A DNA stretch of 40,332 nucleotides, taken from contig JAJDXK010000008.1 in the NCBI GenBank assembly GCA_022823305.1, forward strand, positions 1 through 40,332, written 5' to 3'. Origin of the DNA: Alphaproteobacteria bacterium. GTDB taxonomy: Bacteria; Pseudomonadota; Alphaproteobacteria; UBA828. The position numbers and the translations under genes were made by a program. The notes beneath the pieces were generated by a model. It did no database searches, was not told where the DNA came from, and worked only from the letters and a program-made list of their open reading frames with translations. This document shows, piece after piece, positions 1-10,203 of this stretch (the stretch's first letter is position 1; every line of letters starts with the position of its first letter).

Positions 1-139
1 GTCGCGCCTCCTCGTAAAGCGCAAAACCCGTCGAATCCGGACCCCGGTGCTGACAACCGTCAAGCATGTCAATCAACGCACGGCCCGCTGACAACCCGCT
101 CCCACCATGCTTGAACATCACACCCGCTATCCCGCACAT
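1..139 (-). CDS. Class II glutamine amidotransferase, N-terminal fragment (cut by window edge)
   Basis: Reading the minus strand from the ATG at 139 gives 46 residues starting MCGIAGVMFK and containing HRGPDSTGFALY, after which the window ends. Met-Cys at the N-terminus is the hallmark of N-terminal-nucleophile (class II) glutamine amidotransferases: the initiator Met is removed and Cys2 attacks glutamine to release ammonia. The RGPDS-GF motif is typical of the same domain in GlxB-like proteins, glutamate synthase, PurF and AsnB. A GGGAA stretch lies 7-8 bases upstream of the start. The MCGI start and early RGPDS best fit a stand-alone GlxB-type protein, but the C-terminal part that would separate it from asparagine synthetase is outside the window. 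It is divergent from the acyl-CoA ligase gene at 316. Confidence 0.8.
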   Translation of the reverse strand, partial: MCGIAGVMFKHGGSGLSAGRALIDMLDGCQHRGPDSTGFALYEEAR

Positions 140-315
140 GCGCGCATTCCCGCTCGGTCGTTCCGTATGCCCGGACCATAGCACAAAAGCCGGAATCACG
201 CCCCCGGCGGCGGCGCAAGCCGGGATTTCGGCAGGGCGCTTCGCGCTTAATCGAGCGCCGGCTCCGGGCTACAAGGGGACCCTCGGCGACGGCGGCCGGG
301 CGGCGAAGGACGGGC
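140..315. other. Divergent intergenic region, no recognised site
   Basis: This stretch separates the leftward amidotransferase gene from the rightward acyl-CoA ligase gene and should carry promoters for both. I see no convincing paired -35/-10 boxes and no inverted repeat that would mark an operator. Confidence 0.4.
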
Positions 316-1953
316 GTGGAACACGCGATGGCGGCGTCACACAGCGACCCGCGAATTCCGGCGGCGGACAGGTGCGTGGCCCGCTACCTGCTGGACAGGC
401 TGGCGGCGGCGACCCCGGACAAGACCTTCTGCGTCTTCGAGGACGGCACGGAGTGGAGCTACGCCCGCACCCGGGCGGAGGTGATCCGCACCGCCATCGG
501 CCTGCAGGCGCTCGGCGTGCGCCAGGGCGAGCACGTGCTCTCGTGGCTGCCCAACGGCGCGGATGCGCTCCGCGTCTTCCTCGGGGCCAACTACATGGGC
601 GCCGTCTACGTGCCGATCAACACGGCCTACAAGGGCCGGCTGCTGGAGCACGTGGTGGCGCGCTCCGACGCCCGCGTCATCGTCGCCCACGCGGCGCTCG
701 CGCCCCGGCTCGCAAGTGTCGGCCTCGCCGGCCTCGAGACCATGGTGGCGGTAGGCGGCGCGCTGCCCGCCATCGACGGTCTGAGCGCCCTGCCCGGGAC
801 GGCGCTCCAGCCCGATGGCGGGTCGCTCGCCCCGCTGGAGCGCCCGATCGAGCCGTGGGACACCCAGTCGATCATCTTCACCTCCGGCACCACGGGCCCG
901 TCCAAGGCGGTGCTCAGCTCCTACTGCCACGCCTTCTCGAACTTCGGCCCGGACACCTGGACGTTCATCGCGCCGGAAGACCGCTACCTCATCAGCCTGC
1001 CGCTCTTCCACCTGGGCGGCGCCACCATCGCCTACGGCATGCTCTGCCAGCACGCCTCGATCACCCTGGTCGAGTACTTCAAGACGCAGGCCTTCTGGGA
1101 CACCGTGCGCCGCACCGGGGTCACGTCGGTGTTCATGCTGGGGGTGATGGCGTCGTTCCTGGAGAAGGAGCCGCCCCGGCCGGACGACCGCGACCACCCG
1201 CTGCGCACGGTGGGCATGGTGCCGCTGGTGAACGACGTGGATGCGTTCATGGAGCGCTTCGGCGTCGAGGTCTATTCGATCTACAACATGACCGAGCTGT
1301 GCTGCCCGGTGATGACGACCGTGCCCATGACCGTGCCGGGGAGCGCAGGCCGCGCGCGGCCGGGCTGCGAGCTCAGGATCGTCGATGCCAACGACTGCGA
1401 GGTGCCCACGGGCGCGGTCGGCGAGATCGTGGTGCGCGCCGACGTGCCCTGGGCCATCAACCACGGCTACTACCGCGAGCCCGAGGCGACGGCGCGGGCC
1501 TGGCGCAACGGCTGGTTCCACACCGGCGACGCCGGGCGCGTGGACGAGGACGGCAACCTCTACTTCGTCGACCGCCTGAAGGACACGATCCGCCGGCGCG
1601 GCGAGAACATCTCCTCGCTCGAGGTGGAGACCGAGGTCGCGGCGCACCCGGCGGTGCGCGAGGCCGCGGTGGTTCCGGTGCCGAGCGAGCTCGGCGAGGA
1701 CGAGGTGATGGCGGTGATCGCGCTGCAGCCGGGCCACGAGCTGGAGCCTGCGGCGCTGCTCGCGTTTCTCGAGCCGCGGCTCGCCCACTTCATGATCCCG
1801 CGCTACGTGCGGATCGTGGACGCGCTGCCCAAGACGCCGACCGAGAAGATCGAGAAGCACCGGCTGCGGGCGGAGGGAATCACCGCGGAGAGCTGGGACC
1901 GCGAGGCCGCCGGCGTGCATGTCAGGCGCGAGCGGCTGGGGCGTCAGGCGTGA
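316..1953 (+). CDS. AMP-forming acyl-CoA ligase (CaiC-like)
   Basis: This 545-residue protein belongs to the ANL superfamily, which activates a carboxylic acid with ATP to an acyl-adenylate and then forms the CoA thioester. The phosphate-binding loop FTSGTTGPSKAV lies at about residues 188-199, the A5-type motif YNMTE follows near 330, the hinge-region motif GWFHTGD near 400, and the C-terminal catalytic lysine sits in PTEKIEKHRLR near 520. Length is normal. The chosen GTG start at 316 has GAAGGA six bases upstream; an ATG four codons in (328) is an alternative. It overlaps the next gene by four bases (GTGA) and precedes a CaiB-like CoA-transferase, so the pair probably handles an acyl-CoA such as a carnitine- or dicarboxylate-type compound. 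The substrate cannot be read from sequence. Confidence 0.9.
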   Translation: MEHAMAASHSDPRIPAADRCVARYLLDRLAAATPDKTFCVFEDGTEWSYARTRAEVIRTAIGLQALGVRQGEHVLSWLPNGADALRVFLGANYMGAVYVPINTAYKGRLLEHVVARSDARVIVAHAALAPRLASVGLAGLETMVAVGGALPAIDGLSALPGTALQPDGGSLAPLERPIEPWDTQSIIFTSGTTGPSKAVLSSYCHAFSNFGPDTWTFIAPEDRYLISLPLFHLGGATIAYGMLCQHASITLVEYFKTQAFWDTVRRTGVTSVFMLGVMASFLEKEPPRPDDRDHPLRTVGMVPLVNDVDAFMERFGVEVYSIYNMTELCCPVMTTVPMTVPGSAGRARPGCELRIVDANDCEVPTGAVGEIVVRADVPWAINHGYYREPEATARAWRNGWFHTGDAGRVDEDGNLYFVDRLKDTIRRRGENISSLEVETEVAAHPAVREAAVVPVPSELGEDEVMAVIALQPGHELEPAALLAFLEPRLAHFMIPRYVRIVDALPKTPTEKIEKHRLRAEGITAESWDREAAGVHVRRERLGRQA

Positions 1954-2513
1954 GCGCGCCGCTTCCCGACACCGCGGCCGAGACCGCGCGGGAGGCCGCG
2001 CCGGCGGCGGACGCCGGCGAGAGCCGCCACCGCTACCCGCCGCGCGCGGTGCTGCTCGACTACCTCTATGCCGGCGGCGGCCTCGTCTTCACCCTCGGCC
2101 CGCTCGCGGGCGCGGCCCCTTCGGGGCCTGCGGCGTGGGTCTTCGGCGGGCTCGCCGCCCTCTTCGCCGCCTACGGCGCCCGCACCCTGCTCCGGCATCG
2201 CACCTGGATCGGGGTGGGCGAGGACGGCCTCACCGTGCACGGCCTGATCCGCCGCCGCCTGCCGTGGGCGGGGCTCACCCGCTGCACGCTCGGCTACTAC
2301 TCGACCCGGCGCAATCGCGAGGGCGGGTGGATGCAGCTCACCCTCGCCTGCGGGGGCCGGCGCCTCAAGATCGATTCGCAGATCGAGGGCTTCGAGCCGA
2401 TCCTGCGCCGGGTTGCCCGCGCCGCAGAAGAGCGCGGCATCACCCTCGACCGCACCACGGCGGAGAACCTTCGCGCGCTGGGGATCACCGCAGGCGCCTC
2501 CGACAACAGTTAG
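1950..2513 (+). CDS. Small membrane protein with two TM helices and a PH-like C-terminal domain
   Basis: This 187-residue protein starts at a GTG that overlaps the stop of the acyl-CoA ligase gene (GTGA), so it is probably translationally coupled. After a polar, Ala/Glu-rich N-terminus there are two hydrophobic segments at about residues 38-56 and 61-80. They are followed by a soluble, beta-rich stretch (WIGVGEDGLTVHGLIRRRLPW...) of the kind seen in bacterial PH-like/YcxB-type domains attached to membranes. I do not recognise a specific family and assign no function. It lies between two CoA-metabolism genes, but its role there is unknown. The PH-like assignment is inference from the pattern only. 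Confidence 0.7.
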   Translation: MSAPLPDTAAETAREAAPAADAGESRHRYPPRAVLLDYLYAGGGLVFTLGPLAGAAPSGPAAWVFGGLAALFAAYGARTLLRHRTWIGVGEDGLTVHGLIRRRLPWAGLTRCTLGYYSTRRNREGGWMQLTLACGGRRLKIDSQIEGFEPILRRVARAAEERGITLDRTTAENLRALGITAGASDNS

Positions 2514-2522
2514 AGAGTTCCC

Positions 2523-3764
2523 ATGCAGCAGCCCAGAACCGGCCCGCTGGTCGGCCTCAAGGTGCTCGACATGAGCCGCATTCTCGCCGGCCCCTGGGCG
2601 GGCCAGCTCCTCGCCGACTTCGGCGCCGACGTCGTCAAGGTGGAGCGGCCCGGCAGCGGCGACGACACGCGCGCCTGGGGGCCGCCCTTCCTGCGCGATG
2701 CGGAGGGAAGCGAGACCACCGATGCCGCCTATTACATGTCGGCCAACCGGGGCAAGCGCTCGATCACCATCGACCTCGCCGCGGCGGAGGGGCAGGCGGT
2801 GGTGAGGCGGCTCGCGGCGCGCGCGGACGTGCTCATCGAGAACTACAAGGTGGGCGGCCTCGCCAGGTACGGCCTCGACTACGCTGCGCTCCGGGAAGTC
2901 AATCCGCGCCTCGTCTACTGCTCGATCACCGGCTTCGGCCAGACCGGGCCCTATGCGCGGCGCACGGGCTACGACCTGATCGCGCAGGCCATGGGCGGCA
3001 TCATGAGCATCACCGGCGAGCGCGACGACCTGCCCGGCGGGGGCCCGCAGAAGGTGGGGGTCGCCGCCGCCGACCTGATGACCGGCATGTACGCGTCGAG
3101 CGCGATCCTCGCCGCGCTCGCGAGCCGCGAGCGCACCGGGCGCGGCCAGCACATCGACCTCGCCCTGCTGGACACGCAGGTGGCCTGGCTCGCCAACCAG
3201 GCCATGAACTACCTGATCGGCGGCGAGGCGCCGGCCCGCGCCGGCAACGAGCACCAGAACATCGTGCCCTACGGCGTCTTTACCGCACGCGACGGGTACT
3301 TCGCGCTCGCCATCGGCAACAACAGCCAGCTTCGCAAGTTCAGCGAGGTGGCCGGCCGCCCGGAGATCGCCGACGACCCGCGCTTCGCCACCAACGTCGC
3401 GCGGCTGCAGAACCGCGTGGCGCTGATCGCGCTGCTGAACGACATCACCCGCGAGCGGACCATGGACGAGTGGAGCGCCCTGCTGGAGCCGGTGGGCGTG
3501 CCCTGCGGGCCGATCAACACGCTCGACCGGGTCTTCGACAACCCGCAGGTCCAGGCGCGGGGCATGAAGGTGAGCATCCCCCACGGCCTCGGCGTCGAGG
3601 TGGACTACCCCGCCAACCCGATCAGGTTCTCGGAGACTCCGGTGGACTATCCGCGCGCAGCCCCGATGCTGGGCGAGGGTTCCGAGGGGGTGCTGCGCGA
3701 CTGGCTCGATCTCGACGAGGCGGCCGTCCAGGCACTGCGCGAGAGCGGCAGCGGCATCGACTGA
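2523..3764 (+). CDS. CaiB/BaiF family (class III) CoA-transferase
   Basis: The 413-residue product begins with the family signature LVGLKVLDMSRILAGPWAGQ and continues with LLADFGADVVKVERP, typical of formyl-CoA:oxalate CoA-transferase and CaiB relatives. These enzymes move CoA between two carboxylic acids through an aspartyl-CoA intermediate. The catalytic aspartate is expected in the stretch GQHIDLALLDTQVAWLANQ near residue 220 (the exact Asp is inferred from the family). The C-terminal segment, with PYGVFTARDGYFALAIGNN and GVPCGPINTLDRVF, is also classical. Length matches the family. It starts ten bases after the membrane-protein gene and closes a three-gene plus-strand unit with the ligase at 316. 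Substrate specificity in this family is too diverse to assign. Confidence 0.92.
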   Translation: MQQPRTGPLVGLKVLDMSRILAGPWAGQLLADFGADVVKVERPGSGDDTRAWGPPFLRDAEGSETTDAAYYMSANRGKRSITIDLAAAEGQAVVRRLAARADVLIENYKVGGLARYGLDYAALREVNPRLVYCSITGFGQTGPYARRTGYDLIAQAMGGIMSITGERDDLPGGGPQKVGVAAADLMTGMYASSAILAALASRERTGRGQHIDLALLDTQVAWLANQAMNYLIGGEAPARAGNEHQNIVPYGVFTARDGYFALAIGNNSQLRKFSEVAGRPEIADDPRFATNVARLQNRVALIALLNDITRERTMDEWSALLEPVGVPCGPINTLDRVFDNPQVQARGMKVSIPHGLGVEVDYPANPIRFSETPVDYPRAAPMLGEGSEGVLRDWLDLDEAAVQALRESGSGID

Positions 3765-3780
3765 GGCCGGGCGGGCACTC

Positions 3781-4440
3781 TCAGGCCGCGCCGCCCAGCG
3801 CATCGTGGAGGAAGAGGCCGCCGATCTGCAGGCCGTCCGGCGCGATGCCGTGGCCGATGCCGCGGCTCACGTGCCACTGCACCGGAACATCGCAGGCGCC
3901 CAGTGTGATTGCGGCCTCGAAGAGCGCGCCCACCGGCACCATCTCGTCGGCATCGCCGTGGATCAGCAGCGCCGGCGGCCGGGCGCGGAGCTCGCCCGCC
4001 AGGCGCTCGCCGTCCACCAGCCGGCCCGAGAAGCCCAGCACGCCGGCGCAGGGCGCGGGGCGGCGGTAGGCGACGTGCAGCGACATCATCGTGCCCTGGC
4101 TGAAGCCCACCAGCACGAGGTCGCGCTCCTGCAGCCCCAGCGCCTCCAGCCGGGCGTCGATATCGGCGTTGAGCGCGTCCGCGGCGCTGGCGACGCCGGC
4201 CGCCATGGTCTCGGGCGAGCGGTCGGCGAGGCTGAACCACTGCCGGCCCATGGGCGCCATGTCGCAGGGCTCGGGCGCGTCGGGCGCGGCGAAATGGGCG
4301 TGGGGCACGAGCTGCCCCCAGGGCTCGGCCAGGCCGATCAGGTCGCCGCCGTCGGCGCCCAGCCCGTGCAGCAGGAGGACGAGCTTGCGCGCAGCACCGC
4401 CGCTCGCAGGCGGCCGTTCCGGTCCCGACAAGGCGCTCAC
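3781..4440 (-). CDS. Phospholipase/carboxylesterase-type alpha/beta hydrolase
   Basis: This 219-residue protein has the complete triad of the dienelactone-hydrolase-like carboxylesterase family: nucleophile Ser in GFSQGTMMS, acid in HGDADEMVP and His in GIGHGIAPDG, plus the oxyanion motif LLLHGLGADGGD near the N-terminus. It probably hydrolyses short-chain esters or lysophospholipids in the cytoplasm. A longer reading frame reaches 4587, but I chose the GTG at 4440: it has GGGAGA about six bases upstream, removes a low-complexity arginine-rich extension and avoids overlap with the divergent gene at 4586. It converges with the CoA-transferase gene 16 bases away. Confidence 0.88.
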   Translation of the reverse strand: MSALSGPERPPASGGAARKLVLLLHGLGADGGDLIGLAEPWGQLVPHAHFAAPDAPEPCDMAPMGRQWFSLADRSPETMAAGVASAADALNADIDARLEALGLQERDLVLVGFSQGTMMSLHVAYRRPAPCAGVLGFSGRLVDGERLAGELRARPPALLIHGDADEMVPVGALFEAAITLGACDVPVQWHVSRGIGHGIAPDGLQIGGLFLHDALGGAA

Positions 4441-4585
4441 GCCGCTCTCCCGCTGCCCGTGGTGTGATGCGCGGCGATCATGGCCGCGGCTCCCGCCCCG
4501 CACAAGGCGTGGGCAGTGCCGGCGCGACGCGCTATAACCCGTGGAGGGCCGCGCCTGCGCCGGCCCAGGGGCCGCGGGGGCCGCC

Positions 4586-4780
4586 ATGTGGGCCGAGATT
4601 CTCGAAATCGCCGTCTACGTCCTGATGGGCGCGGTCGTCGTGGTCCTCGTGCTGGGGCTCGGCGCGATGTACGCCGGCGGCAAGAAGAGCAAGAGCAACC
4701 TCTTCATGCGCTGGCGGGTCGGGCTGCAGTTCGCCGCGATCGCGCTGCTCGCGCTGTTGGTCTTCGTCGTCCAGAAGTAG
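4586..4780 (+). CDS. Twin-transmembrane HIG1-domain-like protein
   Basis: This 64-residue protein has two membrane helices at about residues 6-30 and 45-62. They are joined by a short basic loop (GGKKSKSNLFMRWRVGLQ). The pattern helix, basic loop with RW-R, helix matches the HIG1-like twin-transmembrane proteins common in alphaproteobacteria. The ATG at 4586 follows a G-rich stretch (GCGGGGGCCGCC) and is preferred to the GTG at 4541. It lies six bases before the adenosyltransferase gene, an adjacency I associate with alphaproteobacterial genomes. HIG1 proteins in mitochondria are linked to respiratory complexes; here the function is unproven. Confidence 0.8.
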   Translation: MWAEILEIAVYVLMGAVVVVLVLGLGAMYAGGKKSKSNLFMRWRVGLQFAAIALLALLVFVVQK

Positions 4781-4786
4781 CCGCGC

Positions 4787-5341
4787 GTGGTCAGGCTCAC
4801 CAGGATCTACACGCGGGGCGGGGACGCGGGCGAGACCTCGCTCGGCGGCGGCGCCCGGGTGAAGAAGCACCACGCCCGGGTGGAAGCCTACGGCACGGTC
4901 GACGAGGCGAACGCCGCCATCGGCCTCGCCCGGCTCGAGACCGGGGGCGAGGCGGACGCCATGCTGGCGCGCATCCAGAACGACCTCTTCGACCTCGGCG
5001 CCGACCTCTGCCGGCCGGGCGCGCTCGACGAGGGCCTGCGCATCGCCCAGTCCCAGATCGACCGGCTGGAGGGCGAGATCGACGCGCTCAACGAGCGTCT
5101 CAAGCCGCTCGAATCCTTCGTCCTGCCGGGGGGGAGCCGGGCCGCGGCGGCGCTGCACCTCGCGCGCACGGCGGTGCGTCGGGCCGAGCGGCTGATCACG
5201 CTGCTCGCCGACTCCGAGCCGGTCAACCCGCTGGCGGTGGTCTACGCCAATCGCCTCTCCGACCACCTCTTCGTGCTGGCCCGCTACCTCAACGAGGACG
5301 GCGCCACCGACACCCTCTGGGTCCCCGGCGCCAACCGGTAG
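4787..5341 (+). CDS. PduO-type ATP:cob(I)alamin adenosyltransferase
   Basis: This 184-residue enzyme transfers the adenosyl group of ATP to cob(I)alamin to make coenzyme B12. The N-terminal ATP-binding motif of the PduO/MMAB family is visible as YTRGGDAGETSLGGG (residues 8-22; the usual form is TRTGD-G-TSL), followed by VEAYGTVDEANAAIG, FVLPGGSRAAAALH and the arginine-rich helix ARTAVRRAERL. Length is normal for the family. It starts with GTG six bases after the twin-membrane protein gene. It meets gcvP tail to tail, with a hairpin between them at 5349-5365. It implies B12-dependent enzymes elsewhere in the genome; none is seen in this window. Confidence 0.93.
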   Translation: MVRLTRIYTRGGDAGETSLGGGARVKKHHARVEAYGTVDEANAAIGLARLETGGEADAMLARIQNDLFDLGADLCRPGALDEGLRIAQSQIDRLEGEIDALNERLKPLESFVLPGGSRAAAALHLARTAVRRAERLITLLADSEPVNPLAVVYANRLSDHLFVLARYLNEDGATDTLWVPGANR

Positions 5342-5348
5342 GGAGCCG

Positions 5349-5365
5349 GCGGGCCTTTTGCCCGC
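5349..5365. terminator. Hairpin between convergent genes
   Basis: A perfect 6-bp GCGGGC/GCCCGC stem with loop CTTTT lies in the 29-base gap between the converging adenosyltransferase and gcvP genes. It could serve both directions. There is no strong T run after it on either strand, so termination is inferred. Confidence 0.45.
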
Positions 5366-5370
5366 TTCCC

Positions 5371-8268
<2,898 letters not shown>

Positions 8269-8329
8269 TGCGCCCGTTCCCTCCCTGTCAGCGGACGTAG
8301 GCTTGTGGCCGCCGGTTCGCCCGGCGCGC

Positions 8330-8713
8330 CTAGTCCTCGCCGAGGCCGGCGACGTAGTCGGCGTAAGCCGCCTCGTCCATCAGCCCGTCGAGCTCGCCGG
8401 GCGCGCTCATCCTGAGCTTGAGGAACCAGCCCGCGCCGGTGGGCTCGCCGTTGACCAGCGCGGGCTCGTCCTCCAGCGCCTGGTTGACCTCGACGACCTC
8501 GCCGGAGACCGGCGCATAGACCTCGCTCGCGGCCTTGACCGATTCGACCACCGCCGCCTCTTCCGACTGGGCGACCGTGCGGCCCACCTCCGGCAGCTCG
8601 ACGTAGACCACGTCGCCGAGCTGCTCCTGCGCGTAGTCGGAGATGCCGACGGTGGCGACGTCGCCTTCCGTCCGCACCCATTCATGGTCCTTGCTGTACT
8701 TTAGTCCGCTCAC
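8330..8713 (-). CDS. gcvH: Glycine cleavage system H protein
   Basis: This 127-residue lipoyl-carrier protein shuttles the methylamine group from GcvP to GcvT. The start [13 protein letters not shown] and the lipoylation site ESVKAASE, with acceptor Lys60, are diagnostic. The C-terminal [11 protein letters not shown] and the Asp/Glu-rich tail are also standard. It starts with GTG at 8713, with GAGGAT just upstream, and follows gcvT by 13 bases, so the two are co-translated or nearly so. Confidence 0.98.
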   Translation of the reverse strand: MSGLKYSKDHEWVRTEGDVATVGISDYAQEQLGDVVYVELPEVGRTVAQSEEAAVVESVKAASEVYAPVSGEVVEVNQALEDEPALVNGEPTGAGWFLKLRMSAPGELDGLMDEAAYADYVAGLGED

Positions 8714-8726
8714 GGCATCCTCTCGC

Positions 8727-9842
8727 TCATGGCCTGTGATAGGTGTGGGGGACGAAGGGCAGCTTGACGATGGTCGCCGGCCGGGGCCTGCCGCGCACGA
8801 GCAGCGAGACCGGCCTGCCGACCTCGGCGGCCTCGGCCGCGACGTAGCCCATGGCGACCGGCCCGCCGGCGGTGGGCCCGAAGCCGCCGCTGGTGATCGT
8901 CCCGATCTCTTCGCCCTTCGTATTCAGCACGGTCGTGCCCTCGCGGGCCGGCGCCCGGCCGTCGGGGCGGATGCCGACGCGCCGGCGCTGCGGTCCCTCG
9001 GCCAGCTCGCTCTGGATCCGCTCGGCGCCGGGGAAGCCGCCCTCGCGCCTCCGCCGCTTGCCGATCGACCACGCGAGCCCCGCCTCCACCGGCGAGGTGG
9101 TCTCGTCGATGTCGTGGCCGTAGAGGCAGAGCCCGGCCTCCAGGCGCAGCGAATCCCGGGCGCCGAGCCCGGCGGGCTCGACATCGGGATCGGCGGCGAG
9201 CCGGCGCCAGAGCGCGGGCGCAGCCTCGTCCGGCAGGGAGACCTCGAAGCCGTCCTCGCCCGTGTAGCCAGAGCGCGAGACCAGCGCGTCCGCGCCCTCG
9301 ATCGCGAAGAAGCCGGTGGTCATGAAGGGGAGGCGTGCGCAGCCGGGCGCGATGCGGTCGAGCACGGCCGCCGCCTTCGGCCCCTGCAGCGCGATCAGCG
9401 CGCGCTCGGCCAGGACCGTGAGGACCACGTCTCCCTCGAGCTTCTCCCCAAGGTGGGCGATGTCCGCGTCCTTGCAGGCCGCGTTGACCACGAGGACCAG
9501 CCCGTCCTCGGTGCGGGTCGCGATCAGGTCGTCGAGGATGCCGCCGTCGTCGTTGGTGAACTGGGTGTAGCGCATGGCCGCCGGCGCGAGGCCGGCGATG
9601 TCCCCCGGCACGAGGCGCTCGAGCGCGGCGACGGCACCCGCGCCGTCGAGCCGGAGCTGGCCCATGTGGGAGACGTCGAAGAGCCCGGCGGCGCTGCGCG
9701 TGCGCGTATGCTCCGCCATGATGCCCGGTTCGTAGCGCACCGGCATGGCGTAGCCGGCGAAGCCGACCAGGGTGGCGCCGAGCGCGCGGTGCTCGTCGTA
9801 GAGCGGGGTCCGGGCGAGGTCGGCGGCGCTCTCTTCGCTCAT
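8727..9842 (-). CDS. gcvT: Glycine cleavage system T protein (aminomethyltransferase)
   Basis: This 371-residue protein transfers the C1 unit from aminomethyl-GcvH to tetrahydrofolate, releasing ammonia. Family motifs are clear: [26 protein letters not shown] at the N-terminus, [23 protein letters not shown] and [21 protein letters not shown], followed by the C-terminal barrel with TSGGFGPT and a final PHTYHRP. The frame could start at 9875, but the ATG at 9842 has GGGAGA seven bases upstream and matches the family N-terminus. It is the first gene of the operon, directly after the glycine riboswitch leader, so glycine should control its expression. Confidence 0.97.
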   Translation of the reverse strand: MSEESAADLARTPLYDEHRALGATLVGFAGYAMPVRYEPGIMAEHTRTRSAAGLFDVSHMGQLRLDGAGAVAALERLVPGDIAGLAPAAMRYTQFTNDDGGILDDLIATRTEDGLVLVVNAACKDADIAHLGEKLEGDVVLTVLAERALIALQGPKAAAVLDRIAPGCARLPFMTTGFFAIEGADALVSRSGYTGEDGFEVSLPDEAAPALWRRLAADPDVEPAGLGARDSLRLEAGLCLYGHDIDETTSPVEAGLAWSIGKRRRREGGFPGAERIQSELAEGPQRRRVGIRPDGRAPAREGTTVLNTKGEEIGTITSGGFGPTAGGPVAMGYVAAEAAEVGRPVSLLVRGRPRPATIVKLPFVPHTYHRP

Positions 9843-9874
9843 GGTGTCTCCCAGGCACGCACAGACTCGGGGCA

Positions 9875-9894
9875 ACGATCCCGTGCGGGATCGT
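9875..9894 (-). promoter_or_regulatory. Perfect 8-bp hairpin between glycine riboswitch and gcvT
   Basis: On the minus strand ACGATCCC pairs perfectly with GGGATCGT around a four-base loop. It lies after the second glycine aptamer and about 33 bases before the gcvT start codon, where the riboswitch expression platform is expected. No T tract follows, so a classical intrinsic terminator is not supported. It may be part of an alternative fold controlling read-through or translation. Confidence 0.5.
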
Positions 9895-9897
9895 CCG

Positions 9898-10100
9898 GTG
9901 CCCCCTCTGTCTCGGTACCTGAGAGATTATCCGGGCGGTCGCTGGCCTGCCGCCGGCTTACCCCTTCGGTGAGGCGGCGTGGCGTTCGCCGCCTGCTTTC
10001 CAGAGTTGCATCCCCCCGCGGTCCCTGTTGCCTGAGAGTTTCCGGGACGCTTGCTCCTTCGGCGCCGCGCGGCCAGGCCGCACGAACTCTCCCGCGGGGT
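9898..10100 (-). ncRNA. Tandem glycine riboswitch
   Basis: Two glycine aptamers can be read in succession on the minus strand. The first (about 10100-10012) contains GGCGCCGAAGGAGCAAGC and GGAAACTCTCAGGCAAC. The second (about 10008-9900) contains TCACCGAAGGGGTAAGCC and AATCTCTCAGGTACCGAGAC. CCGAAGG-G-AA and CTCTCAGG are the conserved cores of this class. In tandem gcv leaders glycine usually turns expression on, which fits degradation of excess glycine by the downstream gcvT-H-P operon. The linker between aptamers is only a few bases, as is usual. Confidence 0.95.
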
Positions 10101-10124
10101 TCACCTGCAAGACCGGGTGCGGCA

Positions 10125-10152
10125 ATACTACTGACTGAGCCGCGCCGGTCAA
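10125..10152 (-). promoter_or_regulatory. Sigma-70-like promoter of the gcv operon
   Basis: On the minus strand TTGACC (10152-10147) is followed after 16 bases by TAGTAT (10130-10125), a good match to the housekeeping -35/-10 boxes. Transcription would start near 10118, about 20 bases before the first aptamer. Confidence 0.6.
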
Positions 10153-10160
10153 CCGCCCCG

Positions 10161-10186
10161 CCGGGCCGCTGCCTGAGGCGGCCCGG
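10161..10186 (-). terminator. Hairpin downstream of phoX
   Basis: A perfect 9-bp stem CCGGGCCGC/GCGGCCCGG with an 8-base loop lies 17 bases beyond the phoX stop and just before the gcv promoter. It is well placed to separate the two units. It lacks a T tract, so its role is inferred. Confidence 0.5.
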
Positions 10187-10203
10187 GAGCCTCCCGCCGA
10201 TGT

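Noticed and set aside
66-2513. Long plus-strand frame across the acyl-CoA ligase gene (815 codons)
   Set aside because: Only its last 187 codons (from 1950) have protein-like character; the rest is Arg/Gly/Pro-rich antisense-type frame of the ligase region.
3765-3780. Terminator between the CoA-transferase and carboxylesterase genes
   Set aside because: The 16-base gap contains no inverted repeat long enough to form a stable hairpin.
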